Positions 25,614 through 33,388 of a stretch of 48,746 nt of DNA are shown one piece after another. Where the stretch lies: positions 1 to 48,746 of the forward strand of contig CANHHA010000021.1 in assembly GCA_947460825.1 (NCBI GenBank), read 5' to 3'. The translations under genes and the position numbers were made by a program. Each line of letters starts with the position of its first letter. Within the stretch, counting starts at the first letter, position 1. A model generated the notes under the pieces. It made no database searches, was not told where the DNA came from, and worked only from the letters and a program-made list of their open reading frames with translations. The DNA comes from Flavobacteriales bacterium (GTDB lineage: Bacteria > Bacteroidota > Bacteroidia > Flavobacteriales_D > Crocinitomicaceae).

Positions 25614-25637
25614 GAAAAAAATTAGTAGTACCTACTA
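25614..25637 (-). terminator. Probable terminator after the TonB-dependent receptor gene
   Basis: Minus strand: TAGTAG (25637-25632), GTA, CTACTA (25628-25623), then a T-rich run (about 25622-25615). The stem is only 6 bp and AT-rich, so efficiency is uncertain. Confidence 0.45.
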
Positions 25638-25653
25638 TTATGGTCATTTCTTA

Positions 25654-27870
25654 TTAAATTTTTATGCTTAAGGTGAAATATATTGAACGCCCTTGATTCG
25701 TTAATACTCCCGGTCCTGGGTATCCACCCACACGGCGAATCAGATTTATTTCATTGAATAGGTTGTTAACTCCAGCTTTAAACTGGTAATTTTCAAACAA
25801 TTGTACATTCATCCCAAGGTCATGAATGCTGTATGCTGGAATCAATCCAATAGTAGCAGTTTGATTGGGCGTAATAGTGTTCGCCGCATCGGAAAAGCAA
25901 GAGGCAGTATATTGATATTGATAACTAAACGTAAATATTCCCGCTTTATATTCTATTCCTGCACGTGTAATCAGTTCGGGTGCGTATTCTGCTTTTTTAC
26001 CCACAATTGATGTTGCTTCATCGCCTGCAATGGATGGGTTGTTCCAGCGTTTATAGCGCGCATCTTGAATGGTCCCACTTACATATAAATTAAGTTGTTC
26101 TGAAAATTTTGAATGCTTGAAGAATGGATTGAACATGCTCATTTCAGCGAATAGTTCGATTCCTTTGGATTCTAGGTCTCCTATGTTGGTTTTGTATGAC
26201 GCTCCAAAATCTATCGGAGGCAGCGTTCCTACCTTATTATTGTATCGAATAAAAAAGGCATTGACGTCGTATGTGAAATTTACGCCTCTAAATAATCTGT
26301 TGCCTTTAATGCCGAATTCACTACTGTATCCAGTAATATCCGTTAGGTTTGAATCAACGATTTCTGTAGTTGAAGATGGAAGTAATTCACTGTACATTAC
26401 CGGCCGATAATTCTGGTTTACGTTGGCGTAAAGACTTGCATTCGCCGTTTGCTTTTTCAAGAGCAGATACTTAGCACTTAGCCCTCCGAGAAAGAGTACT
26501 CTATTTTTTTGAATTTCACTAAGGTATCCACCGATTACTTGGTTTGTTCGCCCACTCATGCTTGCTTGAATCGTTTCCGCTCTAAATCCTGGAACCAGGG
26601 TAAGTTTTTTGCCGATTGCAAACAGCTGTTCGGCAAATAGCGCAATGTTTTGTGTTTTCAAATCAAGGTCGCGTTGATATAGATTTCCAGCGTTATTTGG
26701 GGCTACCCCTAAATTAAATTCGTTTCCTCCAGATCCTATTCCTTTTTGTAGGCGCTGAATATCACTTAAACAATAACGTAGTCCAGCCGATAAAACTTGA
26801 TAATTATTTCCGATTTTGTAGGATTGATTTAGTCGTATTTCACTCGATATGGTATGGTAAATGTCTCGATCGACATCTCTTAGATTGTACGAGCCTATCG
26901 TAGTATTGAAGGTGTCTGCAATGTTGATCGCTTTTAGGAAGCCCACACTATTGCGGTTACCGTGAAGGTAATTTACTGTAGCATGTAATTTCAATCCCTT
27001 GTTGAATGAATGTTTCAACTGAATCGAGACCATTTTCCATGGAAGTTCAAACCAATTTCTATGTCGCAGTGAGGTGTCGGGGGTTTGAGCGGCCATGGTG
27101 TCATGTAGTCCACCTGCTTGCTTGCTTAAATAATAACTATTGTTGTATTCTACCGTTAATTTGCCTTGTTTCCAACCGTATCCAACTTTTCCGAAATAGG
27201 AATTCGTGTAGTATTCACTGTTGGCTCGAAACCCTTGTGCTTGCCGGTGATGCATAAATCCGTAATAGGTCCAATTTCCTATTTTTCCGCCGATGGCATT
27301 ATAACTATTGAATAATCCAAACGATCCGGCGGTATGGGATCCTTCATAGGTTATGGGTCGTTCACCGAGTTGGTCTTTTAGTTGGTAATTGATCATTCCA
27401 CCAAATTGTGAACCATATTGAAGGGCAGAAGACCCTCTGAATACTTCGATGTTCGCCACCGCATCTAAGGTTGGAGCATAGTACGTCTCAGCATAACCTG
27501 AAGGGTCTGCAGCTATGTCGTAACCATTTTGTCGCATATTGAATTCCCACGATCGATTTGCACTGAGTCCACGCGTTGATAAGCTAGTTTGTAAGCCAGA
27601 TGCATCATGTTCGGATACAAAAATTCCCGGTGTTTTACGGAAGACTTGACGGTAATTATTCGTTGATAAATCCATTTCACGACCATTTAATAGAATTACC
27701 TCCATCTTTTTTCCCGCCACGATTCGCATTCCGTATATAGAATCTGGAATAATTTTGTTAAGTGGATAGGTTCTCACCAATACATCAGCTGTTATTTTGT
27801 TGTTCTCTTGACCAAAGGTTGTATGAATTGCCGCAAGAATTAGAAATAATGAACGTACGATTAAACGCAT
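25654..27870 (-). CDS. TonB-dependent outer membrane receptor, FecA-like
   Basis: 738 residues from the ATG at 27870 (MRLIVRSLFL...), chosen for its signal peptide ending TTFGQ and for promoter spacing. The plug domain (about 50-180) shows NYRQVFRKTPGIFVSEHDASG, TRGLSANRSWEFNMRQNGYDI and IEVFRGSSALQYGSQFGGMINYQL, the usual TonB receptor plug pattern and closest by eye to ferric citrate receptors. The remainder is a 22-strand-type barrel ending in STRGLxxxLSIKI-like strands with a terminal ITLSIKI-type segment. It would import an iron chelate or other metal complex with TonB-ExbBD energy. There is no carboxypeptidase-like N-terminal extension and no SusD partner. The upstream Fur-type box supports metal control. 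Confidence 0.88.
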   Translation of the reverse strand: MRLIVRSLFLILAAIHTTFGQENNKITADVLVRTYPLNKIIPDSIYGMRIVAGKKMEVILLNGREMDLSTNNYRQVFRKTPGIFVSEHDASGLQTSLSTRGLSANRSWEFNMRQNGYDIAADPSGYAETYYAPTLDAVANIEVFRGSSALQYGSQFGGMINYQLKDQLGERPITYEGSHTAGSFGLFNSYNAIGGKIGNWTYYGFMHHRQAQGFRANSEYYTNSYFGKVGYGWKQGKLTVEYNNSYYLSKQAGGLHDTMAAQTPDTSLRHRNWFELPWKMVSIQLKHSFNKGLKLHATVNYLHGNRNSVGFLKAINIADTFNTTIGSYNLRDVDRDIYHTISSEIRLNQSYKIGNNYQVLSAGLRYCLSDIQRLQKGIGSGGNEFNLGVAPNNAGNLYQRDLDLKTQNIALFAEQLFAIGKKLTLVPGFRAETIQASMSGRTNQVIGGYLSEIQKNRVLFLGGLSAKYLLLKKQTANASLYANVNQNYRPVMYSELLPSSTTEIVDSNLTDITGYSSEFGIKGNRLFRGVNFTYDVNAFFIRYNNKVGTLPPIDFGASYKTNIGDLESKGIELFAEMSMFNPFFKHSKFSEQLNLYVSGTIQDARYKRWNNPSIAGDEATSIVGKKAEYAPELITRAGIEYKAGIFTFSYQYQYTASCFSDAANTITPNQTATIGLIPAYSIHDLGMNVQLFENYQFKAGVNNLFNEINLIRRVGGYPGPGVLTNQGRSIYFTLSIKI

Positions 27871-27883
27871 GATTTTTTTTCTG

Positions 27884-27914
27884 CAAAGTAACTGCCTAGT
27901 CATACCAAATTCAA
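27884..27914 (-). promoter_or_regulatory. Promoter of the TonB-dependent receptor gene
   Basis: Minus strand: TTG (27914-27912), 20 bp, then TTACTTTG (27891-27884), one mismatch to TAnnTTTG; 13 nt before the ATG at 27870. The TTG overlaps inverted repeat 27913-27932. Confidence 0.55.
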
Positions 27915-27932
27915 TACCTCGAAAATGGTATT
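27913..27932. promoter_or_regulatory. Operator candidate 1: AATACC-N8-GGTATT
   Basis: Perfect 6-bp arms AATACC (27913-27918) and GGTATT (27927-27932) separated by 8 bp. The same repeat recurs at 27951-27970. It overlaps the -33 element of the receptor promoter, where a bound protein would block RNA polymerase. Confidence 0.6.
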
Positions 27933-27948
27933 TTAGAATGATTCTAAA
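27932..27948. promoter_or_regulatory. Fur/PerR-type 7-1-7 palindrome
   Basis: TTTAGAATGATTCTAAA is a perfect palindrome around a central G. The inner TTAGAAT-G-ATTCTAA has the AAT-N-ATT core of Fur-superfamily boxes (Fur, PerR, Zur). It lies between the two AATACC repeats, upstream of the receptor promoter. Confidence 0.6.
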
Positions 27949-27950
27949 TA

Positions 27951-27970
27951 AATACCTTTAAAGTGGTATT
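27951..27970. promoter_or_regulatory. Operator candidate 2: AATACC-N8-GGTATT
   Basis: AATACC (27951-27956), 8 bp, GGTATT (27965-27970): same arms and spacing as 27913-27932, displaced by 38 bp. It lies about 40 bp upstream of the promoter box of the divergent gene at 28020, so one regulator could serve both directions. Confidence 0.55.
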
Positions 27971-28007
27971 CTTCTCGATTTTTTTAAACCGCAACGAGGG
28001 ATATTTT

Positions 28008-28015
28008 TATCTTTG
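28008..28015 (+). promoter_or_regulatory. TAnnTTTG promoter box of the 28020 operon
   Basis: TATCTTTG, 4 nt before the ATG at 28020. No clear -33 TTG is present. It also argues against the earlier in-frame GTG at 27963 as the start. Confidence 0.55.
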
Positions 28016-28019
28016 TATC

Positions 28020-28253
28020 ATGCGTCTAGTTAAGGAAATTCCACACAGTCATTATTTGGTTCAAGTTCATGAATATAACGGAAAGTATATTTTAAAAATT
28101 ACCTTGGACCACTATGAGCAGCTGTTTAAAATTCCGGTTAGCGACCTCCCGGATTTGGCCTTGCTCGATGCCAAGCTAACTCAGGAATTTTGGTCGTCAT
28201 GTTTACAACGCTTTTTTTCGATGCGGGAAGATGCATCTAAATTCTTACATTAA
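28020..28253 (+). CDS. Small conserved protein of unknown function
   Basis: 77 residues from the ATG at 28020 (MRLVKEIPHSHYLVQVHEYNGKYILKITLD). It is a soluble alpha/beta-looking protein with a first part of strands and a C-terminal helix (LTQEFWSSCLQRFFSMREDA). I recognise no named family. Like similar small proteins beside Bacteroidota OmpH/DUF4924 genes, it starts an operon: the OmpH-like gene begins 4 nt after its stop. Its promoter faces the operator region of the divergent TonB receptor. Confidence 0.75.
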   Translation: MRLVKEIPHSHYLVQVHEYNGKYILKITLDHYEQLFKIPVSDLPDLALLDAKLTQEFWSSCLQRFFSMREDASKFLH

Positions 28254-28257
28254 ATTT

Positions 28258-28857
28258 ATGGTTATGAGAGTATTTTATTTAGTAATGGTGGGCGCATTGC
28301 TTCAATCATGCAGCAGTAAGGAGGCCAAGGAAAATCCTGCGAACAAGAACCCCACCGTGATTACACGCTATGATAAAAGTTTGGTGATCGCCTATTATTA
28401 TCAAGATAGTTTAAAGGAACGCTTTGGTTATTACAAAAAAGAAGATCAGGTAATCACTAGAAAACAGAAACTCTTTGAAGCGGAAATGAAGCGTCGTGGC
28501 AAGGAGTTGGAGGATTATGTGCGACGAAATGATGATAAAGCGCGCAACGGATTGTTGTCGCAAAATGAAATCATGCAAATACAACAAAAAGCGCAAGCCA
28601 TGGAGCAGGAGTTGATGCAATATCAGCAAACGCAAGCGGCTAAAATTGAAGAGGAATCTATGAAGAAATTGGAAGCCATAACCAAGAAAATTGAAACCCT
28701 TGGAAAAATGTATAGCGAGAAAAACCACATTGATATCCTATTAATTCATGGCGCTGGGGGACAATTGAATTTCATAAACGAAAAAATGAACGTGACTTCT
28801 GATTTTATTCGGTTTTTGAATGAGAATCAAGCGAGCATAGAAAAAGATTTGAAGTAA
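28258..28857 (+). CDS. OmpH/Skp-like periplasmic lipoprotein
   Basis: 199 residues from the ATG at 28258 (MVMRVFYLV); a second ATG two codons later is equally possible. A lipoprotein signal ends at the lipobox LLQSC. The mature part has the Skp pattern: a short strand around LVIAYYYQDSL, then a long charged coiled coil (about 65-150, with many Glu, Lys and Gln heptads), then a return strand HIDILLIHGAGGQLNFINEKM and the typical end of OmpH proteins. Skp-like proteins chaperone unfolded outer membrane proteins in the periplasm. Lipidation differs from the soluble classical Skp but is known for Bacteroidota paralogues. Confidence 0.82.
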   Translation: MVMRVFYLVMVGALLQSCSSKEAKENPANKNPTVITRYDKSLVIAYYYQDSLKERFGYYKKEDQVITRKQKLFEAEMKRRGKELEDYVRRNDDKARNGLLSQNEIMQIQQKAQAMEQELMQYQQTQAAKIEEESMKKLEAITKKIETLGKMYSEKNHIDILLIHGAGGQLNFINEKMNVTSDFIRFLNENQASIEKDLK

Positions 28858-28858
28858 G

Positions 28859-29410
28859 ATGCTCATTGCCGAACAAAAACGAAAAGAGAACATCATTGAG
28901 TATTTGCTCTATATGTATCAAATTGAGGATATCGTTAGAAGCATGCATTGTGATTATGAACGGATCAAAACAAGCTTGATTCCATCGGTGCTTCCTAATC
29001 CGTCGTTTCTACTGCAATACGAGCGTTGGTATGAAGACATCTGTAAGGAATTAAAGCGTTCCGGGAAAACACAAAAAGGACATCTTTATGAATTGGAAGA
29101 GGTATTTGCCGAGTTAACCTTGTTACATCGGACCTTACTTGAAATCATGATCGACGAGAAATATAAAGTCCTGGTAGAAAATGCGCTTCCTTCGATTGAA
29201 GAATTTTCTAGTAAATCTACCCTAGTGAATGCCCATCCCATTGAGGTGTGTCTTCATGCCATGAATATGAAGTTGCAGTTGAAATTAAGAAAGCAAGAAA
29301 TTACCGCTGAAACGGATGCGGCAATGGATTCCATGCGGATATTATTATCCTATATCGGACGCGAGTACGCCAAAATGAAATCCGGAAAGTGGGGGATTAA
29401 TTTAAACTAA
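28859..29410 (+). CDS. DUF4924 family protein
   Basis: 183 residues, starting 1 nt after the OmpH-like stop codon. The opening MLIAEQKRKENIIEYLLYMYQIEDIVRS is characteristic of DUF4924, a Bacteroidota-specific family. It is predicted to be all-helical, with no signal peptide or membrane segment, and has no known function. It ends the three-gene operon, 7 nt from the convergent HsdR-N-like gene. Confidence 0.85.
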   Translation: MLIAEQKRKENIIEYLLYMYQIEDIVRSMHCDYERIKTSLIPSVLPNPSFLLQYERWYEDICKELKRSGKTQKGHLYELEEVFAELTLLHRTLLEIMIDEKYKVLVENALPSIEEFSSKSTLVNAHPIEVCLHAMNMKLQLKLRKQEITAETDAAMDSMRILLSYIGREYAKMKSGKWGINLN

Positions 29411-29417
29411 CCCCGGC

Positions 29418-29840
29418 TTAGATTTCATCGATTCCTTCCGTCCAATCACCGGCCTTGTAAACATGACACCTTAATCCATTCGTGATCACTAGTTTTTTTG
29501 CCTGAAATATCTTTTGATAGGCGCTGATTTGAACGAGCACCTCAGGCGAACACGCGACCTTGGGTTGCTTGCATTCGATGAGCATACTCGGATTACCCTC
29601 GGCATCAAAGGTTGCAATATCCCACCGCTTTAAACGCTGATGGTAAGTCAAGGCTTTTTCAACGGAGATACTTCCTGACGGTATCTTTTTAACGTGTATT
29701 AAATACCCAATGACGTGTTGTCTTACCCATTCTTCCGGAGTGAGTACAAGCCATTTTTTGCGTATCAGGCATTGCACGTGAATTTGTTCTCCAACCTTGC
29801 GTAAAGGCAGAGGAGTAGGCGGAAACGAAAGTGGGGTCAT
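29418..29840 (-). CDS. HsdR N-terminal-like (PD-(D/E)xK nuclease fold) protein
   Basis: 140 residues from the ATG at 29840, which shares one base with the ald stop (TGATG). It is a stand-alone HSDR_N_2-type domain (PF13588). The PD-(D/E)xK core is visible as RWDIATFD (the aspartate), then MLIECKQP (E-x-K). There is no helicase or methylase partner, and no hsdM or hsdS in the window, so it is not a type I restriction system. Such solo domains are common in Bacteroidota chromosomes, and their role is unknown. It is the last gene of the long minus-strand run. Confidence 0.82.
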   Translation of the reverse strand: MTPLSFPPTPLPLRKVGEQIHVQCLIRKKWLVLTPEEWVRQHVIGYLIHVKKIPSGSISVEKALTYHQRLKRWDIATFDAEGNPSMLIECKQPKVACSPEVLVQISAYQKIFQAKKLVITNGLRCHVYKAGDWTEGIDEI

Positions 29841-31060
29841 CACAAGCGCGGGAGCAGTAAATCGATGGGCTGATAATTCAGGTCGAATACATGGCCAAGA
29901 ACCTCATTGGTTAATACGCCTTTATACAGATAAACGCCGTCCTTAAACCCCGGTTTAAATCGAATGATGTCTTCAATGCTTCCTTTTTCACCGATGTCTA
30001 ATAACAGGGGAGAGAAGATGTTAGATAAGGCGAACGATGCGGTTCTTGATACGCGTGAGGCAATGTTTGGAACGCAATAATGAACGACGCCGTGTTTAAT
30101 AAAAGTGGGTGCATTGTGATTGGTAACGCGTGATGTTTCAAAGCAACCGCCTTGATCGATACTTACATCAACCACCACGGATCCTTCTTTCATTTGTTCG
30201 ACCATTTCTTCGGATACCACACAGGGTGTTCGTCCCATTGGGGCTCTAAGCGCTCCTATCGCTACATCCGCTCTGCGAATTGCCTTTGCCAATACCTTGG
30301 GTTGAATAATGGATGTGAACACCCGATTTCCAACAGCGATTTGTAGTCTGCGTAAACGTGCTACGGAATTATCAAATACTTTCACCGAGGCACCAAGTCC
30401 TAGCGCTGCTCGGGTTGCAAATTCACCCACCGTGCCTGCGCCTATAATAACTACTTCGGTTGGTTGAACACCTGCAACGCCCCCCAACATCATTCCTTTT
30501 CCCTGTGGAAAGGATGAAAGTAATTCTCCTGCTACTAGAATCGCGGTATTTCCGGCAATTTCACCCATGGTGCGCACAACGGAGAATACACCTTCTTCAT
30601 CTCGAATATAATCCCATGCAATACAGGTGGTTTTTTTGTGCATGAGCTTTTGTAATATTTCTTTCGGTTGGGTAGAAATTTGAAGCGCTGAAATAAAGGT
30701 TTGATTTCCTGGCATTAATTCAATTTCTTCCTCGGACGGCGGAGCCACTTTGAAAATGATATCACACGAATAAACTGCTTTTTTGTCGTAGGAAATTTCT
30801 GCTCCGGCTTCGCTGTATTCGGTATCGGTGAAATTGGTTCCATCTCCAGCGCCTGTTTCTACCATCACGCGATGTCCGTTTGCAACAAGGAGCGATACTG
30901 CTTCTGGAACTAAAGCTACTCTGCGCTCTTGAAAGGAGGTTTCTTTGGGGATACCAATGAAAAGTTGTCCTTTCTTTCGTTTGATTTCCAACATTTCTTC
31001 TTGAGGCATAAAGGCCCCTTGATGCAAGAGCGATTTAAGTAATTCAGGATCCGTGATCAT
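29840..31060 (-). CDS. ald: Alanine dehydrogenase
   Basis: 406 residues. IGIPKETSFQERRVALVPEAV matches the N-terminal signature of alanine dehydrogenase/transhydrogenase, with substrate-binding R and K residues. The NAD-binding GAGTVGEFATRAALGLGA and VVDVSIDQGGCFETS follow. The enzyme interconverts L-alanine with pyruvate and ammonia. It has a slightly longer N-terminal leader (about 30 residues) than classical Ald, as is usual for the Bacteroidota form. It overlaps tsaE by 17 nt upstream and the HsdR-N gene by one base downstream. Confidence 0.92.
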   Translation of the reverse strand: MITDPELLKSLLHQGAFMPQEEMLEIKRKKGQLFIGIPKETSFQERRVALVPEAVSLLVANGHRVMVETGAGDGTNFTDTEYSEAGAEISYDKKAVYSCDIIFKVAPPSEEEIELMPGNQTFISALQISTQPKEILQKLMHKKTTCIAWDYIRDEEGVFSVVRTMGEIAGNTAILVAGELLSSFPQGKGMMLGGVAGVQPTEVVIIGAGTVGEFATRAALGLGASVKVFDNSVARLRRLQIAVGNRVFTSIIQPKVLAKAIRRADVAIGALRAPMGRTPCVVSEEMVEQMKEGSVVVDVSIDQGGCFETSRVTNHNAPTFIKHGVVHYCVPNIASRVSRTASFALSNIFSPLLLDIGEKGSIEDIIRFKPGFKDGVYLYKGVLTNEVLGHVFDLNYQPIDLLLPRL

Positions 31061-31478
31061 GGGTAATGGAATATGTTCTGGTTAATGATGCATTTGGGGT
31101 GATCGTAAGGACCAACCGTCGTTCAGGTAGAAAATTAGTTATTTTTTCAGCCCATTCAACAAAAAAGTACGCATTTTCATGAAATAACTCATCGAGTCCT
31201 AATTCGTAACCCTCTGCTAATGAATTAATTCGGAAGGCATCAATGTGGTATATTTTGAGGCCCTCATCTATGCGGTATTCATTGATTAGGCTGTAGGTAG
31301 GCGATCCTTCAAGATCATTTACCCCAAGTCGTTCTAGGATCTCAAGAATCAACGTGGTTTTACCTGCGCCCATTTCTCCATGAAATTCCAGGACCTTATA
31401 CTCATCCAGAAGCCCAAGAATATGGTCCACCAAGTGAGGCAGTGTTTCAAGAGAATAGGTCTTATTATTCTCTTCCAT
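31044..31478 (-). CDS. tsaE: tRNA threonylcarbamoyladenosine biosynthesis ATPase TsaE
   Basis: 144 residues from the ATG at 31478 (MEENNKTYSLETL); ATGs further upstream would lengthen the overlap with lpxH. The Walker A motif is GEMGAGKTT (34-42), followed by GSPTYSLINEY and YHIDAFR, then FVEWAEK. TsaE is the ATPase of the TsaBDE complex that makes t6A at position 37 of ANN-decoding tRNAs. It overlaps lpxH by 14 nt and ald by 17 nt. Confidence 0.93.
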   Translation of the reverse strand: MEENNKTYSLETLPHLVDHILGLLDEYKVLEFHGEMGAGKTTLILEILERLGVNDLEGSPTYSLINEYRIDEGLKIYHIDAFRINSLAEGYELGLDELFHENAYFFVEWAEKITNFLPERRLVLTITPNASLTRTYSITHDHGS

Positions 31479-32241
31479 AAGGCGGGTCATACGATATTGC
31501 TTGGTTCCCATCCCACCGATAATACTGTGGATGGTCTGAATCTATTTTCATGAATGTTTGGTAGGTAATCCATTCACCTAAGTTGTAATAGGTTCCTTTG
31601 CTTATTGGGAGTGCAAAAGGGAGATGCCGGTGACCGAAAATATAATAGTCGTGTGGTTCCGCATGCTGCATGGTTTCAGCGAATTGATATAACCATTCTT
31701 TTTCAAAGCCAAGGAATTGGTGTTCATGTTCCGTTCCTTCACGACTTTTTCCTGAGAAAAAACGGGCTAATCCGATTCCGAAATTCGGGTGTATGCGTGC
31801 AAATGCCCATTGGCAAAGGCTACTTCGCAAGAAGCGTTTAATTAATTTATATCCTCGATCGCCGGGCCCTATGCCATCTCCATGACCTAGGTAAATACGC
31901 TTGCCATGTAGGGTTAATTCGATGGGATTTTCATAAATCTTCATTCCAAATTCTTCGGTAAAATAGTGCTTTACCCACATGTCGTGGTTCCCGTAAAAAA
32001 AATGAAGTTGGATGCCGCGGTCGGCTAATTCCGCAAGCTTACCAAAAAACCGAGAAAACCCTTTGGGGATAACTGCGGCATATTCAAACCAAAAATCAAA
32101 AACGTCACCCACTAAATAAATGTCTGTAGCATCGGTTGCAGCATAATCTAACCACCTAACAATGGCGAGTTCTCGAGCCTTTGATTGTTCCTTTGATGGT
32201 GCTCCTAAATGAAAATCAGATGCAAAATAACAAACTTGCAT
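31465..32241 (-). CDS. lpxH: UDP-2,3-diacylglucosamine diphosphatase LpxH-type
   Basis: 258 residues from the ATG at 32241 (MQVCYFASDFHLG), 4 nt after the TlpA-type gene. All calcineurin-like phosphoesterase motifs are visible: SDFH (8-11), VGDVFDFWFEY, YGNHDMW, LGHGDGIGPGDRGY and FGHRHLP. The family cleaves UDP-2,3-diacylglucosamine to lipid X in lipid A synthesis. lpxK, a later step in the same pathway, is in the same operon. The length and the GPGDRGYK loop fit the Bacteroidota form of LpxH. Confidence 0.9.
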   Translation of the reverse strand: MQVCYFASDFHLGAPSKEQSKARELAIVRWLDYAATDATDIYLVGDVFDFWFEYAAVIPKGFSRFFGKLAELADRGIQLHFFYGNHDMWVKHYFTEEFGMKIYENPIELTLHGKRIYLGHGDGIGPGDRGYKLIKRFLRSSLCQWAFARIHPNFGIGLARFFSGKSREGTEHEHQFLGFEKEWLYQFAETMQHAEPHDYYIFGHRHLPFALPISKGTYYNLGEWITYQTFMKIDSDHPQYYRWDGNQAISYDPPYGRE

Positions 32242-32245
32242 AGGG

Positions 32246-33388
32246 TTAGTGACCAAATATTTCGGCAAGTTTATTTTCAAGTGCAGGACCTCTTAAATTC
32301 GTTTGCACAATATTTCCTTCCGCATCAATGAGCATGGTAAATGGAATACTACTAACGTTATACTGCCTTGAAACTTTGCTGTTCCATCCGCCTAGGTCGC
32401 TCACATGATTCGGCCATATTAGACCGTCTGCTTGAATAGCACCCAACCATTTTTGTTGGTCTGTATCTAAACTTATGCTGAGAATGGTGAATCCATCGTC
32501 TTTGTATTTATTGTAGGTTTTTACCACATTCGGGTTTTCTTTTCTACACGGTCCGCACCAAGATGCCCAGAAGTCAATCAACACGTATTTCCCTTTTAAG
32601 GAAGATAGTTTCAAGGTTGTTTTACGATCCGTTAGTAATTCTTCAAAGTCTGGTGCCGGTTTTCCGGGAGCAAACATCGCGGCACTTTCTGCCTTCCGTT
32701 TTTCTTCTTCTTTTTGTTTGGCTAAATTATTGGCATAGCTTACGTATTCCTTCACAGTAGGGCTTTCACCGAAACCGGTAACAATTTGATTGAGTATGGA
32801 TGACCAGGTATCAAATTCCGAGTTCACATCTAAGGAAACGAGTGCGACGATGAGGGATGCAGAATTTTGATTGGCAGCCACAAATTGTTGACGATCCCCC
32901 AAATAGGCAATGTATTCCCTCGTCATGTAGTCATTGAGCTTTCGTTTTGCAGCGGTATCGGCAGCAGGCATTGCATTCATGGCTTTGTAGGCAGAATCTT
33001 TTTTTGAGTTCCAACGTTCCATGCGAACGGCGAACTGGTTCATAGCTTGGGACTCATCCGAACCCACAAAATTGCAAATATCCTTTATGTTTTTTTTGTC
33101 GCCATACACTTTAATGTTACTGCTATCTCGAAGAATAATATTGGCATGAAATTCTCCAATGCGAATGACATAATAATCTGGCGCTGGGACCTTAGTTTTT
33201 AGGGTAAATTTTCCCTGTTTATCTGCCTTCGTTCCTTGGTAGTTAATATATCCTTTTCCTGTAAATTTGGCGATATAGATGGAGTCTGATGGCGCGTTTA
33301 GGATTTGACCACTAACGGTAACGGTAGTTTGGCTATACGTATGAGATACAAGCAGTACTGCAAAAATACTAATCAAGAAATGTTTCAT
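32246..33388 (-). CDS. TlpA-type thiol-disulfide oxidoreductase with N-terminal domain (copy 2)
   Basis: 380 residues from the ATG at 33388 (MKHFLISIFAVLL), overlapping the upstream paralogue by ATGA. A signal peptide ends THTYSQ-like at about residue 20. A beta-rich N-terminal domain (about 22-130, DUF4369-like) and a helical linker precede a thioredoxin/TlpA domain with the redox motif WASWCGPCR (C278, C281) and a cis-proline region SSIPFTMLIDAEG. Exported TlpA proteins reduce or exchange disulfides in the envelope. It is a clear paralogue of the adjacent gene at 33385. Confidence 0.9.
   Translation of the reverse strand: MKHFLISIFAVLLVSHTYSQTTVTVSGQILNAPSDSIYIAKFTGKGYINYQGTKADKQGKFTLKTKVPAPDYYVIRIGEFHANIILRDSSNIKVYGDKKNIKDICNFVGSDESQAMNQFAVRMERWNSKKDSAYKAMNAMPAADTAAKRKLNDYMTREYIAYLGDRQQFVAANQNSASLIVALVSLDVNSEFDTWSSILNQIVTGFGESPTVKEYVSYANNLAKQKEEEKRKAESAAMFAPGKPAPDFEELLTDRKTTLKLSSLKGKYVLIDFWASWCGPCRKENPNVVKTYNKYKDDGFTILSISLDTDQQKWLGAIQADGLIWPNHVSDLGGWNSKVSRQYNVSSIPFTMLIDAEGNIVQTNLRGPALENKLAEIFGH

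Noticed and set aside
27963..28019. Earlier GTG start for the 77-residue protein
   Set aside because: It falls in the operator region and upstream of the TATCTTTG box; the ATG at 28020 fits better.
29418..29840. Type I restriction-modification locus
   Set aside because: Only a solo HsdR N-terminal-like domain is present; no hsdM, hsdS or helicase part.
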